Source: Dryococelus australis
Taxonomy: Eukaryota > Arthropoda > Insecta > Phasmatodea > Phasmatidae
Length of the DNA: 64,000 nucleotides
Direction of reading: 5' to 3'
Assembly: GCA_029891345.1 (NCBI GenBank)
Contig: CM057000.1
Location: 122,559,838 to 122,623,837 of the forward strand
The notes below the pieces were generated by a model. The model ran no database searches. It was given only the letters and a program-made list of their open reading frames with translations, and was not told the origin of the DNA. The position numbers and the translations under genes were made by a program. Positions 46,140 to 57,479 of the stretch are shown here, one piece after another (position 1 is the stretch's first letter; each line of letters starts with the position of its first letter).

Positions 46140-46690
46140 TATAAATTAAACAGCTAACGAACATAAGTACATTACTATCACTAAACGAATTACAGAACCC
46201 AGCTATCCTGTTTTTTTAAATAAATGAAATCGCACAAGCAACTTGCAGACTCCTATAAGCTGTTTCGAGTACCGCTTGGCAGGCGACTGGTGAGGAACTT
46301 TTGAAACGGAATCCATATGTTAAACGACGATTATTAAAAAAGTAATGAATTTATTAACACGTGTAAAAAAGAAAATATTTAACAGTCAGTGATTTTAATA
46401 AACATCCATTTTCTCTCGAAGTTCGCTGCAGCACTGACTTGAATATACCACTTACCTTTACTTATAAGCTGAACGAGGTGTTGAGAGAGAACAGAACCTG
46501 CATGTGCATCGGCGTTTGTTTGTTTATAAGCTGAGCTGAAAAACTGGGAAATGAATGAAAATACAAAACGAATAATTCCAAATAAATTAAACGGCTAACG
46601 AATACAAGTACATGACAATTACTAAATGCATTGCGGAACCCAGCTATCCTGTTTTTTAAATAAAAGGAAATCGCTCAAGGAGTTCTCCCA
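46140..46690 (+). repeat. Internal duplication in the left TIR
   Basis: Two copies of about 100 bases offset by 448. The orphan TIR at 14.5-14.9 kb has the same two-copy arrangement, but the right TIR of this element has one copy only. Confidence 0.75.
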
Positions 46691-47467
46691 AAACACATCC
46701 GTTCGATGTGTAGTCTGATGTATGAATGAGTTGAGCTTATGTCGAGAGCCGGACTATATATGTGGAGCACGGCCGATAGGCAACTGAGTTGAAATTTATG
46801 ACAAAAACTCTAAATACACTATGTCCTACAACAGACACGAAACGATAATTTAAAAAAAACTTACCCAGATTTTTAACGCGAGTGTCACTTCCTCGGGAAA
46901 ATTAAATTTCTCTACTTTCAAAATTATTCACTTTTAACACAAATTTCTGTCGAATCTTAGGGCGATTCGGATGACTTAATCCAGGAAAGCGCAATCATGC
47001 AACACTTTATAGAAATGTACTATATATTATTTTTAATGCACAAATTTGGTTGAAGAAAAATTATTTTAAATAAGGGGAATACTACAAATTTCTGTTAAGT
47101 CTGTGAAATTCACCACACTAGTTACCAAAACGATAGTTGAAATTGCTATGAAGTTTCATTGACGGAGATCAGAAATGGAGTTTACATGATAAACACACTA
47201 TAAGGGGTTTAAACACACAAAAAATATTTTTTCCTGATAAATTAAAACTTATAAATATTTTTATATTAAAACACATATATAATATCGCTTAACAAGAGGT
47301 GAAGCCGACTGGCTGCTACGTTCGGTGAATAGATGCTTCAGAGCAGTGCTCAGTAGCGCATCTATCCAGGGTGAGTGTTGCCATCACACTAAGATGGCGC
47401 TGGACAGCTAGAACTATGCACATGGGTCCTGCCTGCAACTGCCCTTCCCCCACCCCTTGTCCAGAAG

Positions 47468-48093
47468 ATGACTTTGTGTGAAAAGAGAGTTTCTATACAA
47501 GGCCACGCACCCCTCCAGCCCAGAGTGTGTGTTCGTCCGAAACGAGAATTCTTCTACAAGGCTGCGCACCCCTGCTATCGATCCAACACTACAAAAACCT
47601 GTTTAGCACCATGTACCCCCTCCCCCTACACCATCCCAGAGTACATTTTCTGCTGGCTGGAGGACTGCCCTGTCCAAGGTCAAGCATCCCTACTATCGAT
47701 CCAACAACGCACTTCGCAAAACCTGTTCATGGATGTGCACCCCCAACCCAGACACCCTACACCAGCCCAGAGTGCTTTTTCTACTGGCTGGAGGACTGCC
47801 CTTTCCAAGGCCATGAACCCCTGCCCTCCTCCCTTCACCACAGCCCAGAGCGCATGTTTTCAGAGATGATAGCTGCCTCGGACAGGAACAGAGGCTTCCC
47901 TCAAGGCCAAAGCGAGTCTTCTATGCATCACATTGGGAAGGCTTCATCACTTGAGCCAGCGGATTTTGAACTGACCTTGGCTATCTCCCCTCTGCCCACT
48001 ATCCTACAAACTGCTACTTTCGCTCGAACACTGAACCAACGAGAAAAACTGTTTCTCCCAAAGCCAGAGCCTGGTGTATTCCCAGCGAAATGA
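47468..48093 (+). pseudogene. Pro/Cys-rich TIR-encoded frames with ~118-bp internal repeats
   Basis: Two overlapping frames (47468-47869, 47527-48093) cover a GC-rich segment whose DNA repeats about every 118 bases (ctatcgatccaaca at 47576 and 47694; gctggctggaggactgccct at 47650 and 47789). The inverse counterpart is in the right TIR (59845-60426). The length of open frame may reflect base composition and repetition and not selection. No domain recognised. Confidence 0.4.
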
Positions 48094-48099
48094 AATTTC

Positions 48100-49700
48100 A
48101 CAACTCCTGCCAATGAAATTTATATCCCTGAAGCTAAATATTACCTGATATTGTAATTCCCACAAGATATTCCCCAGATTTAACATTCCAACAAAAACAT
48201 TATATTTTAATCCTGTAAACTTTATCCCATTTCCCAGCAAACTTTATACAGTTTTCCAGCAAACTATATAATTTAAAAGTGATTCATAATTAATTTCATA
48301 CCAACACAAACACAAGAGATATTCTCACTCTCTATTTTTTTTTAAGTAATGAAAAATCTTTCGATTTAAGGAATATACAAGTTAAACTTAGAACGCTGAT
48401 CTTTTTCAAACATGCATCGTTCTATTTAAGCAATACACAAGTAAATGTTTTTACTTTCAATCTGTTTTTAAATATTTATTCATATAGCAGAGAAAACATA
48501 CATATTCCATCTGTTTTTAAATATTTGTGCATATTTAACATGTATTTTTATCCGTAAGTTTTCCTAGCCCATAATTTCTACTAAAAAATGTGTATATTTG
48601 AACTTATTTTATTAAAAGAATACACAATTTCGATGTGATATTAATGAAATTGCACGTATCCTACCTGAAATGACTGCTTTCTAAGCTGAAATCTGTTAAA
48701 TATCACGATATTTCAACTGATTTTCCTAAAATCCAAATTTAAGCAAATTTAAAGGAAAATGGTAGCCATTTTTTACATAAGTTGAATTTTATTTAAAAAA
48801 ACATTCGATTCTGGTTTTTTTTTGTAAAGTATGATTATGTTTTACCACCAGACAACTTCGTGTTGAATCATCATCAGCAGTAGTAGTAGTAGTAATCTGC
48901 TTGCTGTGAGAAAATGTTTTTTATTTCAATGTTCACTGGACTCTGCCACTGCTTACTTTAGAGTTGAAGGGCAGTGGGAAAACATTCTTGGAGTGGTGGT
49001 GTGTTGCTCAGAGGAGTTTTTACCTGCCTCTGAAAAAGGTATTTGTGTCACTTGACTCTCTGTTTCATTATGTCCCCAGGGTTCTTCGACTTGACCCTCA
49101 GGCCGGCAAGGTTTTCTCGAGATACTAGTCTGTTCCTTTCGTTGCAAATTTCATTCATTCAAACATATTCAATTCTCTCCAACATTTTTGTAATTTCCCC
49201 TGAGCCCTTCAAAGTTTGTTTTTATTAAATTTCTTTAATGGAAATTTAAATGATAATTTTGAATGTACATTATTTTTCTCTCTCACTAAGAAGCAACAAT
49301 CTGGAATTTTTTTCCCTGAAAGTGAGCAAACAGGTATCCTGCTACCTGATTTTAAAATCTTTTGATGCTCCAGATCTCAAATTCTTACCATCATCTACTT
49401 GTTTCATGTTTACCAACATTTTTCATTTAAACATTTCAGATATTAATATCCAGTCATAAACAAGTTCTTTGTCTTCAGACACATCCCATCTCCAATCATT
49501 CACATAACAAGATATTAAAAAATTAGTGACATTAGGAATTAACTAATAAATAGCAAGTCACAGTATACCATTTTAACATAGAAAATACATTTATTTTAAA
49601 AAAATTCATAAAACACACCTTAGTTAACATTCGTAAGACAAAGTCCCTACATATTCGCATCAACATGCTATGATCGGAAAACTTTAAACATGTTACTACA
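48100..49700. other. Polinton interior, no gene recognised
   Basis: AT-rich. Short frames (48953-49147 minus, 49043-49228 plus, 49250-49459 plus) show no Polinton motifs. A DNA polymerase B gene might be expected in this arm, but I see none of its motifs. Confidence 0.5.
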
Positions 49701-49779
49701 AAAACTTTACAAACTTAAAAAAATTAATTGGTAACACATGCTACATTACAAATAATCCAATTCATTACAAACATTTCTT

Positions 49780-50470
49780 AACATTAATGTGTGAAAGCCA
49801 TACATGCTTATTAACCAAAACACCACCTTAGGTCTTAAAACTGTAAAATAATCACAACAAAGTATGTTATGACTGAAAATAATTAAACATTTTTAACATT
49901 TACATGTGAAAGCAATACAAGTTTATTAACCAAAACTCCATCTTACGTCATAAAACTGAAAAAAAATCACGAAGTATGCTATGACTGAAAATCATTAAAC
50001 ATTTTTAACATTCATGTGTGAAAGCCATACAAGTTTATTAACCAAAACTCTAGCTTATAACATAAAACCTATAAATAATCACAAAGAGTATGTTAGCAGA
50101 GAAATTTTTTTTACAATTTTTATGATTGAAATCATAAAGTTTATTAAATCTTTCCATCAGTTTAGGTCATAAATAATTAAAATCATTAACACTTTTAACA
50201 AACTAAATGAAATTTTCTTAAAATTGTTAGAACTTTCAACAAAGTGAATTAAATTTTCTTAAAATTGTTACAACTTTTAACAAACTAAATGAAATTTTCT
50301 TAAAATTGTTAAATCTTCTAACAAACTGAATGAAATTAACTTAAAATCATTAACTTTCTTAGCAAATTGATAAAACTTTATAATTTCAATCATTAAAGTG
50401 TAAAACTTTTAATCATGTCACGTTAAAAACTTTTAAAATATGAGACAACCTTATCATTTCAATCATTAAA
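49780..50470. repeat. AT-rich tandem repeats inside the Polinton
   Basis: First a ~115-bp unit (gtgtgaaagccatacaagtttattaaccaaaac, near 49790, 49905, 50018), then a ~58-bp unit (aaattttcttaaaattgtta...tttaacaaactaaatga) repeated about four times at 50195-50350. No coding content. Confidence 0.85.
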
Positions 50471-51229
50471 ACTGTTTACAATTTCTCACCCTATTAAAAG
50501 TGAAAATCATGATATTTATAAAAAAATCATCACAACATGTTATGCCTGAAAATCTTATCACATCACATCTGAAGAACATTACAATTTTAAAACAGAAAAA
50601 GTATCAAATTATGATGCATCAGAAAGCATTAAAAGCATCACTTCATGTTACGTTTTAAAATCATTCATCACTGCAAGTTTGAATTTTCATAAAAATTTAC
50701 ATTTAGAGTTAAGAAATAAGCTGAATTTGCATTTTATTACAGGAACAACAGATGGTGGTGGTGAAGCAGGAGAAGGAGGTGATGATATTGGACTACAGTC
50801 CATTCATGCTTTCTTCAGCCTTTTGAAATCGAACCTTTGAAAAATCATCCTATACATATTATGTCAACCTGTTTTTCAAATAACTTGTATTCCACAAATA
50901 TTTAACACTGTGATTAACTTTAGAGTACTGAATTATTACATAAATGAAACTTTAACCTGTATTCGTATTAAATACGAATTAGGAACAGCGATAGCAGCGA
51001 CGTGTTGGCAATGGCAGGTAAGAAATAGTTCACAGTTACAATATTTTTTAACCTCGTTTTATGTATACTATTTGTAAGTTAAACATTGCCAATTGATATA
51101 TTCGTATTGTTAGGTAGCACTGTCGGAAAAACATTTCATTGCTGCTGTTAAAAATATCCATGCAAATTCCTGTGTATAGGCTGGTGTTTTTTCCATCTGG
51201 AATAAAGGTTCAATAAGCGAAGCAGAGCG

Positions 51230-51275
51230 TGTCTCTCTCGTTCTCTCTTCTCTCTCTCTGTCTCTCTCTCTCGGG
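51230..51275 (+). repeat. (TC)n-rich tract
   Basis: ctctctcgttctctcttctctctctctg-like pyrimidine tract on plus. Confidence 0.85.
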
Positions 51276-51427
51276 GAGATCGTATAACCTGTGTAGGAAA
51301 GGTATACATTTTGTTATTTCTAATTTCAGCACATCTCATATTAATTACAGTAACAATAATTATGTCTGAGGTAATTTACAACTGAAACAAGATTTTGTTG
51401 TTTAAATACATATTATATGTTATTTAG

Positions 51428-51787
51428 ATGCAACAATATATTTTAGATGTGATGGCGCGACACAACTTGATGTGCGACGACACTTACAAATCCAGAAAGT
51501 TGGCAGACGTGGTGTGGAATGCATTCCCAATATGGCGGCGGCAGGCGACATACAATTACATGGCATGTTTCTCAATGAAGCGTGAAGTTTGTACTCGTGT
51601 TTTTGAAACATCCTACAGAAGTTACAATGTTGTGATAAAAATGTGTTTCCATGGCAGAGTGAAATATGTTGTGATCATTGCTTATGAAAGGGCGTGGTGG
51701 TTGTATTGTAATCAGTACACAGGCCAGGTGTGTGTGTGTGTTGATTTCAAATATGTGCAAAATTTATACGTTTTAATCATGAACTGA
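51428..51787 (+). CDS. Unassigned 119-residue open frame inside the Polinton
   Basis: The longest uninterrupted plus-strand frame of this arm starts MQQYILDVMARHNLMCDDTY and includes SRKLADVVWNAFPIWRRQ. It is mixed in composition, not low-complexity, with several Cys and aromatic residues. I recognise no family. The preceding bases (tatgttatttag|atg) could be a splice acceptor. It may be a captured host exon, an unannotated Polinton accessory gene, or chance. Confidence 0.3.
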   Translation: MQQYILDVMARHNLMCDDTYKSRKLADVVWNAFPIWRRQATYNYMACFSMKREVCTRVFETSYRSYNVVIKMCFHGRVKYVVIIAYERAWWLYCNQYTGQVCVCVDFKYVQNLYVLIMN

Positions 51788-52518
51788 TGTTATGACGAAA
51801 TAAATCATTTACCTTCACGTCTCTTTATCACTATGTTGTATATTTATGGTAGGTGTTTGGAAAACTGTTGTGTAAAGAGGTTACATTTCTGTGATTTGAA
51901 TGTCTGCAACAATCCCAACGAAATACTAAACCTGCCCAGATAAAATTAAATAAATAATAAAATAAACCTACAAACCAGTAAGTACCAATGCATGTAAATA
52001 TTAGCAGAATAAATGGCATGCTATGCTTATGTGTTTCCGTGTTCACCACTATCTTTTCCATTTATCGATGTGCAATAAATAAGTGACACAAGTTGCGTGC
52101 TTGAATTTACTGCGTCGTTTCGTTGGATTGGTTGTCCCTTCATTTTCATTTTTATTTCGAACACATTAATAAAACAGGTTAAATACTAATGTTGTTTACG
52201 CCACAGTTGTAACAAACACTGTTGTGGCAAATATTAATGTGTATTATGTGTAACGTGCTATATCGTGTGTAACAAATAGTTATAAAGCTGACCTAAAAAT
52301 TGTTATAGGCCTACATTGTGAACATTCGTAGGCAATGGTTTCTGCAATATGAGATAATTCTTTGAACAGCTGTAAACAGCAACCAACGCATTTGACAGTT
52401 ATAAAAGTATAAGTCACATGGCAGTGTTTATGTTTACATGTAGTGGAAGGATATGTAATCAGTAACCAAAAGTAGAAATTTGGCAGGGCTTCAGAAAAGG
52501 CCGAAGTTGTCGTGAATC

Positions 52519-52521
<3 letters not shown>

Positions 52522-52579
<58 letters not shown>
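52522..52579. repeat. (AT)n microsatellite
   Basis: About 58 bases of alternating TA. Confidence 0.95.
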
Positions 52580-52580
<1 letters not shown>

Positions 52581-52622
52581 TGTGAATAAGGTATGAACAA
52601 AGGAGGATGTGGGGAAATGAAT

Positions 52623-52853
52623 TTAATGTTGCAGTGATTCAGGTGATGATAATTCAGGGGAAGGTAGTCTTGTAACAGATGAAGACACAAAATTAAACTG
52701 TATAAACTCTGCCAACTCTTGGAATAAGAAGTTATTAGACATATCTTCCAGCATATTATTTGAGGTTTTAAGCATTAGATCTAGTGGATTGCAACACAAA
52801 CACATTGCTCGTTTTTGTACACGTCTCTCACCTGATTTGATGTCTGTTGTCAA
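52623..52853 (-). CDS. Unassigned short frame downstream of the capsid gene
   Basis: A 76-residue minus-strand frame including KRAMCLCCNPLDLMLK and ELAEFIQFNF. No recognisable family; may be a small downstream gene or a decayed segment. Confidence 0.2.
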   Translation of the reverse strand: MTTDIKSGERRVQKRAMCLCCNPLDLMLKTSNNMLEDMSNNFLFQELAEFIQFNFVSSSVTRLPSPELSSPESLQH

Positions 52854-52876
52854 ATCTAGAGCTTCCTAGCTCAATG

Positions 52877-53095
52877 CCCGAGGCATCGCTGTAGAACCTC
52901 GATGCTGGAGTCATCGCTGTAGCTCTGGATGACAGAGGCATTGCTGTAGCTCTGGACGTCGAAGGCATTGCTGTAACTCTGGGCGCTGAGGCGTCGCTGT
53001 AGGTCTCACTACCGCAGACATCAATATACTTGCTCTCAATTTTGTAGGTCTTGTTAGCACAGACATCAATATACTTGCTCTCGACATTGTAGGTG
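52877..53095 (-). repeat. Minisatellites at the 3' end of the capsid gene
   Basis: Five copies of a ~30-base unit (gctgtagctctggatg-gaggcatt on plus; 52881-53008) and two of a 44-base unit (gacatcaatatacttgctctc; 53015, 53059). The 30-base unit is divisible by three and reads in frame on the minus strand as SRATAMP-type repeats, continuous with the capsid C-terminal fragment. Confidence 0.85.
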
Positions 53096-54040
53096 ATGGT
53101 GTATTTAATCCTAATGTTCAAATTTAAATTCATATAGGGGTAAGCTTGACTGTTTAGATACCATTTAATATTTTACATATCAAAACTATCGAATTCTGAT
53201 ATATAAGATTTAAGATTGTTTTATTGGTTTGTTTGAAAACAAATAATGACAAGTCATGGTTTCTCAGATGAAAAACTTGATTTCAGATTCCAAATTACTT
53301 TTTGTGATGTTGGTAGCATTGGAAATCTCTCCAAAGCCCACTATCTGAATGCAATTAATAGATTCTTCCATTATTCGATATATTTTAAAAACTTTACATG
53401 TTCATGAGTCTTAATTTCAATATGTGACATTAGCCATTCAACAGTGTGTAATTAAAATGTTACACCTTCTTCATTATTAGCTGTATCATACATGGCGTTC
53501 AAATGTGTATTACCGAATGAAATAACTAATTCTTGTTTAGTATTTAATATTACATGTTTATAGTCCTTGGTGAAGCCAAGTACCATACTTAATGGTATAA
53601 CAACTTCATATTTTCCACCTGGGTATATTTTTAGTGTAAAATTATTAACTTTCCTCCACCCAGCCATAATACCTGTATAAATATCGATTACAGTTCCTGA
53701 TATATAGTTCTTATCATGGAGGTAATTCCAACATCTTGTGTTTGGTTAATTTCAACACCAATGAGCAGATATCCAATTCTATAAATTAAATGAAGTATTC
53801 TATTTCTCACTATTCCTGTAGTTACAGGATTAATTGCATTGGCTGTCTTTTAGTTGTACCTCTTAACCTTAAACTTGATTTCGACGGTAATGTGTACATA
53901 TCGTGATTTTGTATAGCAATCCTTATTTCCGATGGAAATGTATACGAACCTGCTCGGAATGGTTCATACACATGTATTTCCGTATTGATGATTGCATCTT
54001 CATAACTTATTGGTTCTTCAACATTAAGTACATCTTCCAT
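53090..54040 (-). pseudogene. Polinton major capsid protein (double jelly-roll), broken
   Basis: From the start ATG at 54040 the frame has EDAIINTEIHVYEPFRAGSY and SEIRIAIQNHDMYTLPS (53822-54040). It then continues after a break with KIYPGGKYEVVIPLSMVLGF and KQELVISFGN (53452-53667), FPMLPTSQKVIWN near 53300, and NSQAYPYMNLNLN near 53120-53145. These are signature segments of the Polinton hexon-like capsid. The capsid would build an icosahedral shell with the penton. Stops and frameshifts lie between segments, and the retained part (about 315 codons) is shorter than typical capsids. The C-terminus runs into a minisatellite. Identification is strong; function is lost. Confidence 0.92.
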
Positions 54041-54059
54041 TTTGATTAACCATATATCC

Positions 54060-54200
54060 TAATTCTTTAAAAAAAACAATTTGTTGCCTTGTGCTAACTT
54101 CACAGGTAACTTATTTGAAGTGAACGTTTTATGCTTGTGTTTACCACCATTTATACTTCCTTTTTTTAAATGTTCCTTAGTGACATACTTCTTAAAAGAA
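54060..54200 (-). pseudogene. Small basic segment between capsid genes
   Basis: Minus strand reads KKGSINGGKHKHKTFTSNKL, Lys-rich, between penton and major capsid. It could be the remnant of a small capsid-associated protein. No assignment. Confidence 0.3.
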
Positions 54201-54252
54201 CCACTTACTTCATGTATGTATTAGGTGTTATACACAATACCCATTTTTATTG

Positions 54253-54923
54253 TTATACACATGGAATGCAACTGTTTATATAGCTTTTTATAAAATGTAA
54301 ATGGAAGGTAATTTCTTCCTTTCTAAAATGAGTAAGTTTACAGTCTTGATTGAGAATAATAACAACAATTTCATCAACACGATTAACTATTAATAGAAAA
54401 TATATCAATGTATTTGGTTTTTCAACTCTTTTATATCCTGGTTCCACCACACACATGAATTCATGTAGTGTATTTGTTGGTTTCCCATTCAAATATGAAC
54501 TGCCTACAATATTAACATTTATACAACATATATAACCAACAATATATGAACCTATTATGACAATTTGTGCAATTGATTAGCCTCATATACTCTCCTTTCA
54601 TAACCCAGCATATTTGCAATTGAATTGTCTTCCAAGAAATCAATATCGACATTACTATACATTGCACTAGTAAATGTATTTGAATTTCCATGTAATTGGA
54701 AATGTAAATTTTCAGGTAATTCCACTTTAATGATAGTTTTTTAATCATCCAACTCATAAGATCCAACCAGTATCACAATCTTGTGGGTTTGTTTGCCAGT
54801 GTTGGCCATAAATGATTGGTTATGCATATCAATGTTTAGTATGCTGTTGTAGGTTATGAATTCGATGAGACTTATTTGCCACTCCCCATCTAACTCCAAC
54901 ACAGGGAAAAATATCGCATGCAA
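54253..54923 (-). pseudogene. Polinton minor capsid protein (penton), broken
   Basis: Segments in order: the 54741-54923 frame (DGEWQISLIEFITYNSI, KIVILVGSYELDD), then ENSIANMLGYERRVYEANQL-type sequence (54585-54650, seen as DNSIANMLGYERRVYEANQL), then the 54253-54492 frame (GKPTNTLHEFMCVVEPGYKR and LTHFRKEEITFHLH). This order and the closing motif match the single jelly-roll minor capsid protein of Polintons, which would occupy the five-fold vertices. At least two frameshifts/stops. It lies just upstream of the major capsid gene, as usual. Confidence 0.9.
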
Positions 54924-54959
54924 GTGCGACTAATTTCCAATTAATATCATTATAATTGA

Positions 54960-55420
54960 CACATTACAATTTTTTTTCAAATACACATGCTTATATTTCC
55001 TATTTATATTCAAAAAACACAAACATAAATTACTACAATTAATTGTCTTTGGTAATTGTTCCATTTGATAATTGTACCTTTGCTGCATGTTTTCAAGTAA
55101 TTAAATATTTCAATTGGAGGACATAAATCATCAAAACTGTTGTAATAGAATGATTGATTTGCATTTTTTATTAATGCAACTCAATGTGTTCCTTAATTTT
55201 GTTTCGAATCTAAATTAACAATCATACATTCATGAAGATTTGGTTTCTTTGGTAAATCATCTCTCATATACACACCTTGGAAATAGGAAATAGCCCAGTC
55301 TCATTACAAATATATTAATATCTGTGTTTGTTAATGCATGTTTTGGAAGATTATTTAGGACTTTCTGCATTTTTTTACACACTTCGAGTTTTTTCATGCT
55401 TGTCCTACTTTATACGGTTT
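54960..55420 (-). pseudogene. Polinton adenovirus-type cysteine protease, broken
   Basis: Read from 55400: NNLPKHALTNTDINIF, then a frameshift, GVYMRDDLPKKPNLHECMIV near 55217-55276. Then GTH*VALIKN with a stop where Trp is expected (tca at 55181-55183), then YNSFDDLCPP and finally INCSNLCLCFL near 55030-55060. This is the adenain-like fold order with the active-site His in GTH and the Cys block at the end. The usual residues just before the final Cys block are changed (SN). It would mature the capsid; the copy is inactive. Confidence 0.85.
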
Positions 55421-55429
55421 CAAATACAT

Positions 55430-55923
55430 TCCTTTACCATTTTATTTAACTACTCTACTAATTGCCAAAACTCCTCTGAGGGTTGCCCCAAGTGATGTTA
55501 ATGCTGGAAATAGGAACATAATGATTCCTCCTTTCTTTTTTTTTCATTTACTTTTACATTTTAAGCCCATGCCTTTTTTAACATTTGTGCGCATGACTTT
55601 GCCAACAATCTAGGCGTCTAGCTTCTCACCTGTCGATGTAGACGGATTATTCCTTATATTTGCTGCTTTATCTGCTGGAATTGTATCCGCTATATTTCTT
55701 TCTTTCAAATAGTTTGTTGATCATAAACTATAACATGTTCTTTACATGCATTATCCAGAGTGTTTATTCCTTGATCGTTCCACGCCAGACGTTTGGCAAG
55801 TTTAGTGCCTGGTCCACAATAATAATACTTTGTTAAATGCAATTCAAATGGTAATTTATTAATCAATGTATTCAATACATAGCTTCCCCTTTTGATATAT
55901 TTAGTACGAGTCATTATTGTCAA
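55430..55923 (-). pseudogene. Polinton phospholipase A2-like / small capsid protein
   Basis: The frame 55705-55923 carries LPFELHLTKYYYCGPGTKLA and INTLDNACKEHVIVYDQ. The CGPG calcium-loop-like motif and the H-x-x-x-Y block correspond to the phospholipase A2-like domain shared with parvovirus capsid proteins. The residue after the active-site His is Val here, where Asp is expected. Beyond a stop the minus strand still shows ATLRGVLAISRVV and GKGMYLKP near 55425-55490, typical of the tail of this protein. Expected role: membrane breach during entry. Inactive. Confidence 0.85.
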
Positions 55924-56094
55924 CTGAATGCGAACCTACATATAGACTTGCATTTATAGTTTTTCCATTTGTTTGTTACGCAATACTGTCTAATTGCGTA
56001 GAAATAATGCTTATAAAACAAAATGTACATTTGCTGGTAATTGTAAATATAAAAGAAAACATAATTGAACAGAAACGTGGCATACTTTAACCAT

Positions 56095-56680
56095 GTATAA
56101 TAAACGGTCCTTCTTCATGTGGAAAAACTTTTGATATTATGTTGCTGTTGTAACATCCAAATGGACTTAAATTTGAAAACGTATATATGTGTTTTCTAAA
56201 ACAATACAACTAGAGAAATATCAACGGTTAGCAACCATTTTGTCGTTTATTGATGGATTACAATATTTTCCATTTACAAATAAAGAAGGTATAGTGCCAC
56301 CAAATTAAGCATTACCTAATTCTGTATTTATTTTTGACGATGTTTGGTGTAAACCACAGGATGAAAAAAAAAATGCAATATTTTAATTTTTGTTGGCATT
56401 AAAACGTTTATTGTTTTTATCTATCACAAAGCTATGAACATATACCAAAACATAATTTGAACGATAATGCAAATATGGCAATTGTGTTACAAATGGATAA
56501 TATGAATCAGCAACATATTTACAATTATCATATTTTAGGCGATATGACCTTTACTAAGTTTAATGATATGTGTCTTTACTGTTGGAAAGACAACTACAGT
56601 TTGTTTAGTGATTATACCAACACTTCCCCTGTATAAAGGCATATATAGGCCTGGTTTCGACAGTTTTTTTTATTTACAGG
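56095..56680 (+). pseudogene. Polinton packaging ATPase (FtsK/HerA type), broken
   Basis: Walker A is NGPSSCGKTF at 56103-56132. Walker B is NSVFIFDDVWC near 56324-56352. Between them: KYQRLATILSFIDGLQ and PFTNKEGIVPPN. Afterwards: FTKFNDMCLYCWKDNYSF-like sequence near 56560-56610 (with frame changes). The order is that of the genome-packaging ATPase of Polintons. Several stops interrupt it. It is the first gene on the plus strand and diverges from the PLA2-like gene. Confidence 0.88.
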
Positions 56681-56689
56681 CCAAGAACT

Positions 56690-57392
56690 ATGAGTATTTC
56701 AAAGTTTGGGCATAGTGGTATAAAACATAGTCATTACAATAGCTGTTTAACCAAACATCGCGATGATGATTATGATTTGAACAGACATTTATAATATAAT
56801 ATGGCTGTGAAAGATACTGATGTGGCATATACTGATGTGGAATATTTAAACACCAATACGCTAAACATATTTAAATCACAAGCAAACAATATTCAAGAGA
56901 AATTAATATAATCAGTTGATTTGAACGATAATGTTTTTAAAACCACAAGTGTAATTGCAAACATTAGAACCAATATTCAGAATTATTTGCAGACTAATGA
57001 ATTTAGAATAGAAGAATGTTTAAATGGTTTTAGTAAGGACTTCAATGATATGACATACATAATTTTTGCAACAAAACTTGCAGAAATGCAATATAATTTA
57101 AAATATGTATTTAATGAATTGGTAAGCACTTCAATTACAAAACAACTTGAAACATGAATGGAAGAAATAATGCAATATATATGTGATGAATTTATTAATA
57201 GAAATACAAATCAGTTACACAAACAGATCTCAGAAAACAAAATAAAGATTTGGAAACACAAATAGATTATTTTATTTATGATTTGAGAGCTAAGACTATA
57301 GCTAAATTATATTTTGTTTTAAGTAAAGTAGATAAGATTGAAAAAGCCCAAATTATTCGACTTATTGTTAAAGTTAAAAAACCAACAAATTA
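56690..57392 (+). pseudogene. Polinton protein of unknown function
   Basis: From MSISKFGHSGIKHSHYNSC at 56691 through SQANNIQEKLI and the 56921-57157 frame (NVFKTTSVIANIRTNIQNYL, AEMQYNLKYVFNEL). Stops interrupt it. The middle part is helical in character (Asn/Gln/Lys-rich, heptad-like). It sits between ATPase and integrase, where Polintons often carry an uncharacterised, possibly coiled-coil protein. Function not known. Confidence 0.55.
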
Positions 57393-57479
57393 ATTCATAT
57401 ATAAATAGCTGAAATTTAATGTAATATAATCAAACATGTTCGCCTCTGTTTCATAATTACATAACATTATATCTGCTGT

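Larger units (their letters stand above)
43920..47860 (+). repeat. Polinton left terminal inverted repeat (interrupted)
   Basis: Inverse match to 60157-61859 through segments at 43920-44385, 45961-46110, 46585-46800 and 47281-47860. It is longer than the right TIR because of a nested 1,562-bp element (44397-45958) and an internal ~448-bp duplication (ctaacgaa...cccagctatcctgtttttt at 46152-46225 and 46597-46670). Subterminal sequence is rich in ggattaa and holds the atcaaagaaatttgatg motif. A (GT)n lies at 44145-44165. Confidence 0.92.

Noticed and set aside
53452..54040. Host gene interpretation of the minus-strand frames at 53-55 kb
   Set aside because: Motif order and flanking integrase, ATPase, protease and TIRs show Polinton capsid genes.
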